Of a stretch of DNA of 64,000 bases, positions 57,404 to 64,000 are shown in pieces. The notes under the pieces are model-generated. The model did no database searches. It was not told the DNA's origin and worked only from the letters and a program-made list of their open reading frames with translations. A program made the position numbers and the translations under genes. This DNA comes from Pseudoglutamicibacter cumminsii (lineage in GTDB: Bacteria > Actinomycetota > Actinomycetes > Actinomycetales > Micrococcaceae), in the NCBI RefSeq assembly GCF_003143995.1, contig NZ_QFWG01000001.1, positions 310,001 through 374,000 of the forward strand. Direction: 5' to 3'. Within the stretch, counting starts at the first letter, position 1, and every line of letters begins with the position of its first letter.

Positions 57404-59086
57404 TTAGTCGCGGGTGAGGCGACGGTGCGTCACGCGGGTTGGACGTGCGGCCTCTGGGCCGAGACGCTCAACCTTGTTCTTCTCGTAGTCCTCGAAGTTA
57501 CCCTCGAACCAGTACCAGTTTGCTGGGTCTTCGTCGGTGCCTTCGTAGGCGAGAATGTGGGTTGCAACGCGGTCGAGGAACCAGCGGTCGTGGGAAATAA
57601 CCACTGCACAGCCAGGGAAGTTCTCGAGAGCGTTTTCCAGCGAACCGAGGGTTTCGACGTCGAGGTCGTTGGTCGGCTCGTCAAGGAGCAACAGGTTACC
57701 GCCCTGTTTGAGGGTCAGCGCGAGGTTGAGGCGGTTACGCTCACCACCGGAGAGCACACCAGACTTCTTCTGCTGATCCGGGCCCTTGAAACCAAACGCG
57801 GATACGTAGGCCCGCGATGGCATCTCGACTTCACCAACGTTGATGTAGTCGCGGCCGTCGGAGACGACTTCCCACACGGACTTCTCTGGGTCGATGCCAG
57901 CGCGGTTCTGGTCAACGTACGCGAGCTTGACGGTTTCGCCGACCTTGAGCGAACCTTCGTCGATCTCTTCGAGTCCAACAATGCACTTGAACAGTGTCGA
58001 CTTACCGACACCATTCGGGCCGATCACACCGACGATGCCGTTACGTGGCAACGTGAAAGACAAGTCGTGGAACAGCGTGCGCTCGTCGAAGCCCTTCTTG
58101 ATGTCGTTGGCTTCGAGTACCAGGGTGCCCAGACGTGGGCCGGGTGGGATCTGGATCTCTTCGAAGTCGAGCTTACGCATCTTCTCGGCTTCGGCAGCCA
58201 TCTCTTCATAGCGGGCCAGACGTGCCTTCTGCTTCGACTGACGGCCCTTCGTGTTGGTGCGAACCCATTCGAGTTCGTCCTGGAGGCGCTTAGCGAGTTT
58301 AGCGTCCTTCTTACCCTGGACCTCGAGGCGGTCACGCTTCTTCTCGAGGTAGGTCGAGTAGTTGCCTTCGTATGGGATCAGGCGGCCGCGGTCGACTTCT
58401 GCGATCCACTCTGCGACGTGGTCGAGGAAGTAACGGTCGTGGGTCACCGCAAGAACAGCGCCAGGATACGACTTGAGGTGCTGCTCGAGCCACAGCACAG
58501 ACTCCGCGTCCAGGTGGTTAGTCGGCTCGTCCAGCAACAGCAGGTCAGGCTTCTGAAGCAGGAGCTTACACAGAGCAACGCGGCGACGCTCACCACCAGA
58601 AAGGTGGGTTACGTCTGCATCCGCTGGTGGCAGCTGAAGCGCGTCCATAGCCTGTTCGAGCTGCGAGTCAATGTCCCACGCATCAGCCGCATCGATATCT
58701 GCTTGGAGTGAACCCATCTCTTCAAGGAGGGCATCGAAATCAGCGTCAGGCTGGGTCATCTCTTCAGAGATCTGGTTGTAGCGCTGAAGCTTCTCGTAGA
58801 TCTCGCCAACGCCTTCCTGGACGTTACCCAGGACGCTCTTCTCTTCGTTGAGAGGCGGTTCCTGCAACAGGATGCCCACGGTATAGCCGGGGCTCAGGCG
58901 GGCTTCGCCGTTGGATGGCTGATCAAGGCCCGCCATGATCTTCAGGATCGTGGACTTACCGGCACCGTTCGGGCCGACAACGCCAATCTTTGCGCCCGGG
59001 TAGAACGACATGCTGACATCGTCAAGAATGACTTTGTCGCCCACCGCTTTACGGGCTTTGACCATGGTGTAGATGAACTCCGCCAT
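57404..59086 (-). CDS. ettA: Energy-dependent translational throttle protein EttA (ABC-F)
   Basis: A 560-residue ABC-F ATPase that binds the ribosomal E site and gates the first peptide bond by ATP/ADP ratio. Two ABC domains carry Walker A GPNGAGKS and GPNGVGKS, signatures LSGGERRRVAL and LSGGERNRLNL, and Walker B LLLDEPTNHLD and LLLDEPTNDLD. The arm domain and linker lie between. The ATG at 59086 (MAEFIYTMVKARK) has AAAGGA upstream; an earlier in-frame start adds 64 unrelated codons. ssb2 lies upstream on the same strand, as in mycobacteria (Rv2478c-Rv2477c). Confidence 0.97.
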   Translation of the reverse strand: MAEFIYTMVKARKAVGDKVILDDVSMSFYPGAKIGVVGPNGAGKSTILKIMAGLDQPSNGEARLSPGYTVGILLQEPPLNEEKSVLGNVQEGVGEIYEKLQRYNQISEEMTQPDADFDALLEEMGSLQADIDAADAWDIDSQLEQAMDALQLPPADADVTHLSGGERRRVALCKLLLQKPDLLLLDEPTNHLDAESVLWLEQHLKSYPGAVLAVTHDRYFLDHVAEWIAEVDRGRLIPYEGNYSTYLEKKRDRLEVQGKKDAKLAKRLQDELEWVRTNTKGRQSKQKARLARYEEMAAEAEKMRKLDFEEIQIPPGPRLGTLVLEANDIKKGFDERTLFHDLSFTLPRNGIVGVIGPNGVGKSTLFKCIVGLEEIDEGSLKVGETVKLAYVDQNRAGIDPEKSVWEVVSDGRDYINVGEVEMPSRAYVSAFGFKGPDQQKKSGVLSGGERNRLNLALTLKQGGNLLLLDEPTNDLDVETLGSLENALENFPGCAVVISHDRWFLDRVATHILAYEGTDEDPANWYWFEGNFEDYEKNKVERLGPEAARPTRVTHRRLTRD

Positions 59087-59274
59087 GTTTCCTTTCGGTT
59101 GCTGCTCCGCCACAAGAAAACACATCCTGGGCGCGCGGACAGGGCCGCGTTTGGCCAAGGTCCATTCTAGTCCCCCAGCTACGGCCCTGTCGCACTGTAC
59201 CTTGGCACGCGTGCCTTGAGCAGCGTCCGCGTCGCTCTGTACGCTGCGCATCGACAGAATCGCGCCACAAAGCG

Positions 59275-59796
59275 TCAAGCAGTCAGGCGTGCCGTAGCGT
59301 CATCATCCGCGTCGTCTTCCACGAGAGTCGTGGCTCCGAAATCATCGAGACCTTCGACTACAGCGGAGAAGGAGTCCGCACCCGCACTTGATGAGTGGCC
59401 GTGGTCTTCCCCGTTGTTGGCGTCGGCGTTGCGCTTTGCCTGAGAGGTGCGCACATACGTCGCCGTACCAAACAAAAGATCTGGACCAACCGCATCCGCT
59501 AAGACTTCGACAGCGGTTCCCGTGCTGTTGTCTTCCCGCGTGTATTGACGCACCTTGAGCCGTCCAGAAACCATGACGCGGTCGCCTTTAGATAGCGAGC
59601 ACATCACGTTAGACCCCAAGTCACGGAATGCGGATACCGAATACCAGTTGATGCCGGTTTCTTCCCATTCCTGGGTCTCGCGGTTGAAACGAGACTCAGG
59701 GCACCCCATACGGAAAGAGGCGACCTTGAAGTTGTCGTGGTGCTTGAGTTGAATCTCGGTTGCTACGAATCCTCGTAGTGTCACGTAATCGCTCAT
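59275..59796 (-). CDS. ssb2: Single-stranded DNA-binding protein paralogue (SsbB type)
   Basis: A 173-residue SSB with an N-terminal OB fold (TLRGFVATEIQLKHHDNFKVASFRMG, written as a place marker at about residues 5-30; key residues are the aromatic and basic contacts). GINWYSVSAFRDLGSNV and KGDRVMVSGRLKVRQY follow. The ATG at 59796 opens MSDYVTLRG. The C-terminus ends DDATARLTA and lacks the acidic DDDIPF-type tip used by the main SSB to recruit partners. Together with its place before ettA, this marks it as the second SSB of actinobacteria. Confidence 0.92.
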   Translation of the reverse strand: MSDYVTLRGFVATEIQLKHHDNFKVASFRMGCPESRFNRETQEWEETGINWYSVSAFRDLGSNVMCSLSKGDRVMVSGRLKVRQYTREDNSTGTAVEVLADAVGPDLLFGTATYVRTSQAKRNADANNGEDHGHSSSAGADSFSAVVEGLDDFGATTLVEDDADDDATARLTA

Positions 59797-59981
59797 CGTG
59801 CGCTCCTTACTCTCGTCAGCTGGTTTATGAGCTCTTGCAGTTCCAGCCTCACGAAAACACGGTTCAGAAAGACGCACACGTCCGAATATGTGGATGAAGC
59901 CCAGTGAGTTGGGCGATGTGAACAATGGATCTACCCGTTATGCTGAGATGGTTGCCTCTATATCAGCCTCTGAGGCATCCG

Positions 59982-60055
59982 GCCTCCGTAGCTCAGTTGG
60001 ATAGAGCAGCAGACTTCTAATCTGCCGGTCGCGCGTTCGAGTCGCGCCGGGGGCG
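59982..60055 (+). tRNA. tRNA-Arg (anticodon UCU)
   Basis: A 74-nt cloverleaf: acceptor GCCTCCG paired with CGGGGGC (one T-G pair), D arm GCTC...GAGC, anticodon stem GCAGA/TCTGC with loop CTTCTAA and anticodon TCT at 60016-60018, T arm GCGCG/CGCGC. CCA is not encoded. It precedes the beta-helix-like gene on the same strand. Confidence 0.97.
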
Positions 60056-60123
60056 CTAGCACAATGCTTGAACTGGCACCTGCTAACCGCAGTTTTGGTT
60101 CTGTATGAGACAGGGAAGGGACC

Positions 60124-60780
60124 ATGAAGCAGCACAACAGCGATAACGTATCGTTCAACGGTGGCGCATCCGAGAACGCATCGGACAGCCACCATGACTT
60201 CCACACCTCTCCCCTGGACAGTCGCGGCAATTTCGTTGCCCACGACAACACACTCCCTGACGATGCTGTGCTCACGTTTGAGGGCCGCAACAACCGCGTC
60301 GTCATCGACGGCTCGGTCCCACTGACTGGTTTGAAGGCTCACTTCCTGGGCGATAACGGCCAGCTTGTGATCGGTTCGAGCGATCACGGCCTCAACATCG
60401 AGGTTGTTGTCGCCGAGAACGCGAACGTGGTCATCGGTGAGAACGTCGCAACCGATGGCGCCCTCACGATCAATACTGTGCCGGAAGCGCGTGTAGCTAT
60501 CGGTTCAGGATGCTATTTCCGTGCGGAGGCTTCGATTGATGCCGATGCGGCTGCCTCGCTCGATGCCTCGAGCGAGAGTGTCGTCACGATCGAAGACCGT
60601 GTTCTGGTCACGGGATCGGCTATTCAGTTGCGCGCAGGCGCGCACGTCGGCGCAGGGAGCGTCCTCGAGATGACCCCGATCGTTGACGAGGCCATCCCTG
60701 AGTCGTCGCTGGTTCGCGGTCTCCCCGCGACCGTGGTTCGCAAGGCCAGCTGGTCCCGCGAGCACTTGCCGCGCGGCTAA
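60124..60780 (+). CDS. Beta-helix / hexapeptide-acyltransferase-like protein, function unknown
   Basis: A 218-residue protein I cannot assign to a known enzyme. After a polar N-terminus the sequence has repeated short beta units (NRVVIDGSV, GQLVIGSSD, ANVVIGENV, ARVAIGSGC), as in left-handed beta-helix proteins. The end, PESSLVRGLPATVVRKASWS, is the closing pattern of hexapeptide acetyltransferases. The catalytic His of such enzymes is not obvious. GGGAAGGGACC precedes the ATG. It lies between tRNA-Arg and a converging RelA/SpoT gene, with no sugar or capsule genes beside it. Confidence 0.75.
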   Translation: MKQHNSDNVSFNGGASENASDSHHDFHTSPLDSRGNFVAHDNTLPDDAVLTFEGRNNRVVIDGSVPLTGLKAHFLGDNGQLVIGSSDHGLNIEVVVAENANVVIGENVATDGALTINTVPEARVAIGSGCYFRAEASIDADAAASLDASSESVVTIEDRVLVTGSAIQLRAGAHVGAGSVLEMTPIVDEAIPESSLVRGLPATVVRKASWSREHLPRG

Positions 60781-60799
60781 CAGCCTCTGCCCGCAGCCG

Positions 60800-61915
60800 C
60801 TACTCGGCTTGCATCCCTTGCCTGCGGTAGGTGCGGATCTGCTGCAGGCGCCGCGAAAGCGATGCACGACGTCGCGGGTCGTCTTGCGCGGTGAGGTCAA
60901 GGTGGGTGTACCCAAACTTCCACAGCAGCAGGTCGTCGAGTAGACGGTCTGGCCCTGGCGAGAACCTGTGGTCGAGCGCTTGACGCACGTGTGTGATGGT
61001 TGTGGCGTCCAGCAGAGAAGCGAGCCCCTTAGGGGTCGTGATGTTGTGCGAGGCGAGTAGTTCCCGCGCCCACTCCCAGTCGGAGTTTTCTTTGTACTCG
61101 AGGTGAGGCCACATCGTCGACCACACTTCACCGATCAGTTCGGAGGTCAGCTCCTCGCCGCCAACTCCGTTCGCGTCCCAGAACGCGAGGATTCGTTGGT
61201 GCCGCTGGTCGATGTCGGTGAAAAGATGCTCAACGGAATCGAGCATCGCGGCCGCACCCGTGAATTCACGGTCGAGGTAGGGTGTCCAGGCTTCGGAGTT
61301 GCGTCGTTTGAAACGGATTTCGTGTTCGAATTCGCTCCACGCGTGGGTAAGAATCGTGCGGATCTGGATCTCGAAGACGAACGGTAGCACTCGTTGCGGG
61401 TGCCGCGCCTCGTAGTCGGCGACGGTCTGGTTGTCTTTGGGCCTCACGATGAGGTGCCTGGAGGAATAGCCGTATGTTCCGGTTTCGACGGAGCCGGTTT
61501 CCTTCTCGCGGTCAGATTCGATGTAGAACTCGTTGCGGCACCGTTTGATGATCTGTGCCGCGGCCCTGACCTGGCGAGGCAACTGAACGATGACACGGAT
61601 CCCGACGATGTCGTGCATCATCGAGATAGGGTCAGGAAACTCTAGTTCCCGTTCTTGCCCTTCTTCGCCCGAATACACGGTACGGGAGGCCTTCTGCCTA
61701 AAGGATTCAACAGACTTGGTGCGGGCCGCGACGAAAAGCGGACGCACGTCGGTGTCGTTGAAGATCTGCTTGATCTGCACTCGGAGTTGTTCGGTGATGA
61801 CTTCGAGTTCGGGCCGCATTTCGCGGTATTCGTCGATATAAGCGACGACCTTTTCCCGGAGGCGGTCATCGAGTTCTTTCCATGCTCTCGTCACCAGTGC
61901 TGCCAGCTCCTTCAA
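60800..61915 (-). CDS. RelA/SpoT-domain nucleotidyltransferase (small alarmone synthetase-like)
   Basis: A 371-residue protein with a synthetase domain in the first ~210 residues and no HD hydrolase, TGS or ACT domain. Seen are R65-T-K67 in ARTKSVESF, metal-site D102 in HDIVGIRVIV, stacking Y150 and H154 in GYSSRHLIV, and E182 in FEIQIRTILTHAWSEFEHE. These support pyrophosphate transfer, to GDP/GTP in standard enzymes or to other targets in toxic relatives. The C-terminal ~160 residues are mostly helical and unassigned. It is a single gene, with no obvious antitoxin partner overlapping it. Confidence 0.88.
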   Translation of the reverse strand: MKELAALVTRAWKELDDRLREKVVAYIDEYREMRPELEVITEQLRVQIKQIFNDTDVRPLFVAARTKSVESFRQKASRTVYSGEEGQERELEFPDPISMMHDIVGIRVIVQLPRQVRAAAQIIKRCRNEFYIESDREKETGSVETGTYGYSSRHLIVRPKDNQTVADYEARHPQRVLPFVFEIQIRTILTHAWSEFEHEIRFKRRNSEAWTPYLDREFTGAAAMLDSVEHLFTDIDQRHQRILAFWDANGVGGEELTSELIGEVWSTMWPHLEYKENSDWEWARELLASHNITTPKGLASLLDATTITHVRQALDHRFSPGPDRLLDDLLLWKFGYTHLDLTAQDDPRRRASLSRRLQQIRTYRRQGMQAE

Positions 61916-62073
61916 GCGGTATCCCTAGCTCAAGCGCTTTCGCTGAACGTATGTGCCTTGAACAGTCCGGCTCGCAGGCTCAAGCTGTTGGTGGCACCCG
62001 ATCAACAGTACCTGCGAAACCTGAAGGTTTCATGAAGGGTGTTCCCTACTTGCGGGTAGTGAGGCGCTGCGGA

Positions 62074-63744
62074 TTACCAAACTCGTTCGTCTATGACGCG
62101 CGGGCTCCGGTATCGGAGGGCCGTGAACTGAGAGACAGACCATGGCGCCAGTGTTGGCATGACGATGCTCGTGTCGGCTGGCCGGCGCATGTCGCTCCAC
62201 GTCGGCAGTTTGATGAGCTTTCGCTGCGTGCGAGGGAAGGCCAAGGCGGTGACGCTGATGGCTGTTGCGACCAACGTGAATACGGCCTGGAACCCGCCCA
62301 GCTCTTGCCATGGCGGTAGCGAGATTTGGGTCGATGTTGTCCAGATGACGTGAAGGGTTCCGCCCCATACGATGAGCTGCTCCACGAACCCGAAGTACGC
62401 CCTGCGGCACAGCAGGAACGGAAGGATCCAGTAGAAGTACCAAGGCTGGATGACGGGATTCAGAAAGCTCGCCGCCATGAGTACGAGTCCAGCTGAGGTG
62501 AGCGGTGAAACTTTTGGACGGGCAAGCGCGAGCCATCCCGCGAGTCCGATCGCGATGAGTTTGCCGGCCGCATAAAAGAGGCTTTGCGCGATGAGCCCCG
62601 CCTGCGTTCCGCCGACCAACGAGACGAGGTGGCCAAAGCCGAGACCGAGTAGGCCGAATGGCGCAAACGGGAAGATGGCCATACCTTGGCCGGCCATCGC
62701 TGTGATCCACCCGAACCACGTGCCGGTGAGCCCACCAAGTGCCGTCAGAACAACGGTGACCGTGATGCCCGTGACGATCCAGCACATCCAGCGACGACCC
62801 CATCGTGCGTTTTTGCCTGCCCATGTGAGGCCGAGGAACGGTAGGCACAGCACGACGATTGGTTTGATCGCGATCGCACCGGAAGCGAGAAGCAGTCCGG
62901 CAAAAGTTTTGCCTCGGCGCATAGCTACGAAGGCCCACAACATGAGCCCCACCATGAGTGCGTCATTGTGGCCGGAAGCGATCATCGAGTACAAGAACAG
63001 CGGAGAAGCTGCGGTGAGCCACTGAACCCATGCTGGGTTTACGCCGTGATCTCGGCTGAGCTTAGGGATGATCTTCATGAAGATGATGACCCCGACGAGC
63101 GCCACGAGCCGGAAGAGGAACAGCGCGATGTCCGGGTTGCCCCATGACACGAGAGCAACGCCGGCCGCGATGATCAAGAACAGTGGGCCGTAAGGCGAAG
63201 CCGACTCAGCCCAGACAGATGCCGCTCCTTGCCCAAACCATCCGGGGACCTGCGATACCCAGTCCGTGTAGGGGTTCTTGCCCAGCATCAGCAGGCGCCC
63301 CTGAGCGAGATAGGAGTACATGTCGTTGCTGAAGATCGATGGCGCAAAGAACCACGGCGCGCTCCACAGGACAACGATGCGGGTCTGAAAGTGGTGGCCG
63401 TCGGCAAGCGGTAAGCGGCGGGCTAGCTGAATCCAGGCGTGGCTAGCCAGGCCCACTGCTACTGCTAGGCCGAGGACTGCCGCCCAGAGCACGGCGTCGT
63501 GTGCGCGAAGAGCATTCACGAATGTCGAACCGGTCAGGGTGGCTTCAGGGACATTGGCAGTGAAGCCGATCGCCCAGGCTGACAGTGCACCGAGAACAGA
63601 CGCGATGAAGCCGACCCACACGCTCGTGCTGAGCCTGAGCGCGTCCGGGAGAACCCGAGCGCGCATGCGAGACAAGAGTGAACGCGTGGACCTCACCTGA
63701 GAGGAAGGCTGCGCGTCTTGAAGCGCATCGGTTTCTTCGCGCAT
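62074..63744 (-). CDS. mptB: Polyprenol-phosphate-mannose alpha-1,6-mannosyltransferase, MptB-like
   Basis: A 556-residue polytopic membrane protein (about 12-13 hydrophobic helices) of the GT-C class. The acidic loop motif is in SNDMYSYLAQGRLLMLGKNPY, with ESASPYGPLFLI and LYSMIASGHNDALMVGLMLW following, the pattern of MptA/MptB enzymes that extend the mannan backbone of lipomannan outside the membrane. The ATG at 63744 has GGGGGAG upstream; a TTG 4 codons earlier is less likely. It diverges from orn. MptA versus MptB cannot be separated with certainty. Confidence 0.8.
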   Translation of the reverse strand: MREETDALQDAQPSSQVRSTRSLLSRMRARVLPDALRLSTSVWVGFIASVLGALSAWAIGFTANVPEATLTGSTFVNALRAHDAVLWAAVLGLAVAVGLASHAWIQLARRLPLADGHHFQTRIVVLWSAPWFFAPSIFSNDMYSYLAQGRLLMLGKNPYTDWVSQVPGWFGQGAASVWAESASPYGPLFLIIAAGVALVSWGNPDIALFLFRLVALVGVIIFMKIIPKLSRDHGVNPAWVQWLTAASPLFLYSMIASGHNDALMVGLMLWAFVAMRRGKTFAGLLLASGAIAIKPIVVLCLPFLGLTWAGKNARWGRRWMCWIVTGITVTVVLTALGGLTGTWFGWITAMAGQGMAIFPFAPFGLLGLGFGHLVSLVGGTQAGLIAQSLFYAAGKLIAIGLAGWLALARPKVSPLTSAGLVLMAASFLNPVIQPWYFYWILPFLLCRRAYFGFVEQLIVWGGTLHVIWTTSTQISLPPWQELGGFQAVFTLVATAISVTALAFPRTQRKLIKLPTWSDMRRPADTSIVMPTLAPWSVSQFTALRYRSPRVIDERVW

Positions 63745-63829
63745 GGACTCCCCCAATCAGCTCGAGGTCAAGATGGACTGCAGACAACGTGTTCAACAAC
63801 TGTGCTCACCTAAGGCTACGCTGAGTTGT

Positions 63830-64000
63830 ATGGATTCTCGTTCTCATTCTGCAGTGGTGTCTGATCAGGTTGCTCAGTCCGAAACCGTGGCCTCGCAGTC
63901 CTCTTCATCCTCGGGCCAGCGGACGCTGGGTTCCGGCGATATGCCGTTGGTGTGGATCGATTGTGAAATGACGGGACTCGATGCGGTCAACGATGCCCTG
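63830..64000 (+). CDS. orn: Oligoribonuclease, 5' part only
   Basis: The first 57 codons of a DEDD exonuclease that degrades 2- to 5-nt RNAs; the window ends inside the gene. The catalytic start of the family, LVWIDCEMTGLD with Asp and Glu, is at about residues 40-51. It is preceded by a Ser/Gln-rich stretch from the ATG at 63830. The internal ATG at 63941 (MPLVWIDCE) would give the normal N-terminus, and neither start has a strong ribosome-binding site. Confidence 0.92.
   Translation, partial: MDSRSHSAVVSDQVAQSETVASQSSSSSGQRTLGSGDMPLVWIDCEMTGLDAVNDAL

Noticed and set aside
57401-58711. A 436-codon plus-strand frame over ettA
   Set aside because: Antisense to the ABC-F gene and composed of its mirrored motifs.

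Overview
The window is a stretch of bacterial chromosome from a high-GC Gram-positive (class Actinomycetia, most likely order Micrococcales and probably family Micrococcaceae). The support is gene content and order: thrS-HIT-pgsA; ruvC-ruvA-ruvB behind yebC; class Ib nrdHIEF; obg-proB-proA-nadD-rsfS; ileS with a short translational-type T-box; two clpP genes in front of clpX; tig, rpiB, pepN, osmC-like and glbO close together as in mycobacteria; and an ssb paralogue next to ettA. The species cannot be named from the sequence. Nearly everything is core chromosome. I see no insertion sequence, prophage, CRISPR array, integrase or rRNA operon.

Layout. 0-3.5 kb: recombination genes yebC-ruvC-ruvA-ruvB (minus). 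3.6-5.7 kb: an M3 oligopeptidase (plus), converging on pdxS through a perfect 18-bp dyad. 5.8-10.1 kb: pdxS, then thrS-HIT-pgsA (minus). 10.2-14.5 kb: an SOS-type unit of a DUF6504 protein and a large DnaE2-like polymerase (minus) behind a perfect LexA box. 14.7-18 kb: an AFG1/ZapE-like ATPase and an S9 peptidase (plus). 18.1-19.8 kb: SRAP protein and lipoate ligase (minus). 19.9-24 kb: nrdH-nrdI-nrdE-nrdF (minus) with paired NrdR boxes upstream. 24.5-34.7 kb: rne, rplU-rpmA, obg-proB-proA, a small membrane protein, nadD, an acidic tail-anchored protein and rsfS (all minus). 35.3 kb: a VKOR-type thiol oxidase (plus). 36-41.9 kb: ileS-folC-DUF4233-ndk (minus) under a T-box. 42-46.3 kb: an SDR, valS (plus) and a DsbA-like protein. 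46.3-50.6 kb: clpP1-clpP2-clpX and tig (minus), with two ClgR-type boxes. 50.7-51.2 kb: tRNA-Pro and tRNA-Gly. 51.3-57.3 kb: rpiB, pepN-osmC-like-glbO, an unknown protein and a TesB thioesterase. 57.4-64 kb: ssb2-ettA, tRNA-Arg, an orphan beta-helix-like protein, a RelA/SpoT-domain protein, an MptB-like mannosyltransferase and the first 57 codons of orn, cut by the window edge.

The genes serve replication, repair and nucleotide supply (ruvABC, dnaE2, SRAP, ssb2, nrdHIEF, ndk), translation and its quality control (thrS, ileS, valS, ettA, rsfS, obg, rplU, rpmA, tRNAs, rne, tig, ClpXP), peptide turnover (three large peptidases), cofactors (pdxS, nadD, folC, lplA) and envelope lipids (pgsA, mptB).

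No wholly new multi-gene system stands out. The points that most deserve a second look are: an osmC-like gene whose only available upstream start is a CTG overlapping the pepN stop; a PgsA with about 13 extra residues inside the catalytic signature; an SOS mutasome unit without imuB next to it; a PLP synthase lyase without pdxT beside it; and a set of well-matched regulatory sites (LexA, NrdR pair, ClgR pair, T-box, DnaA-like boxes).
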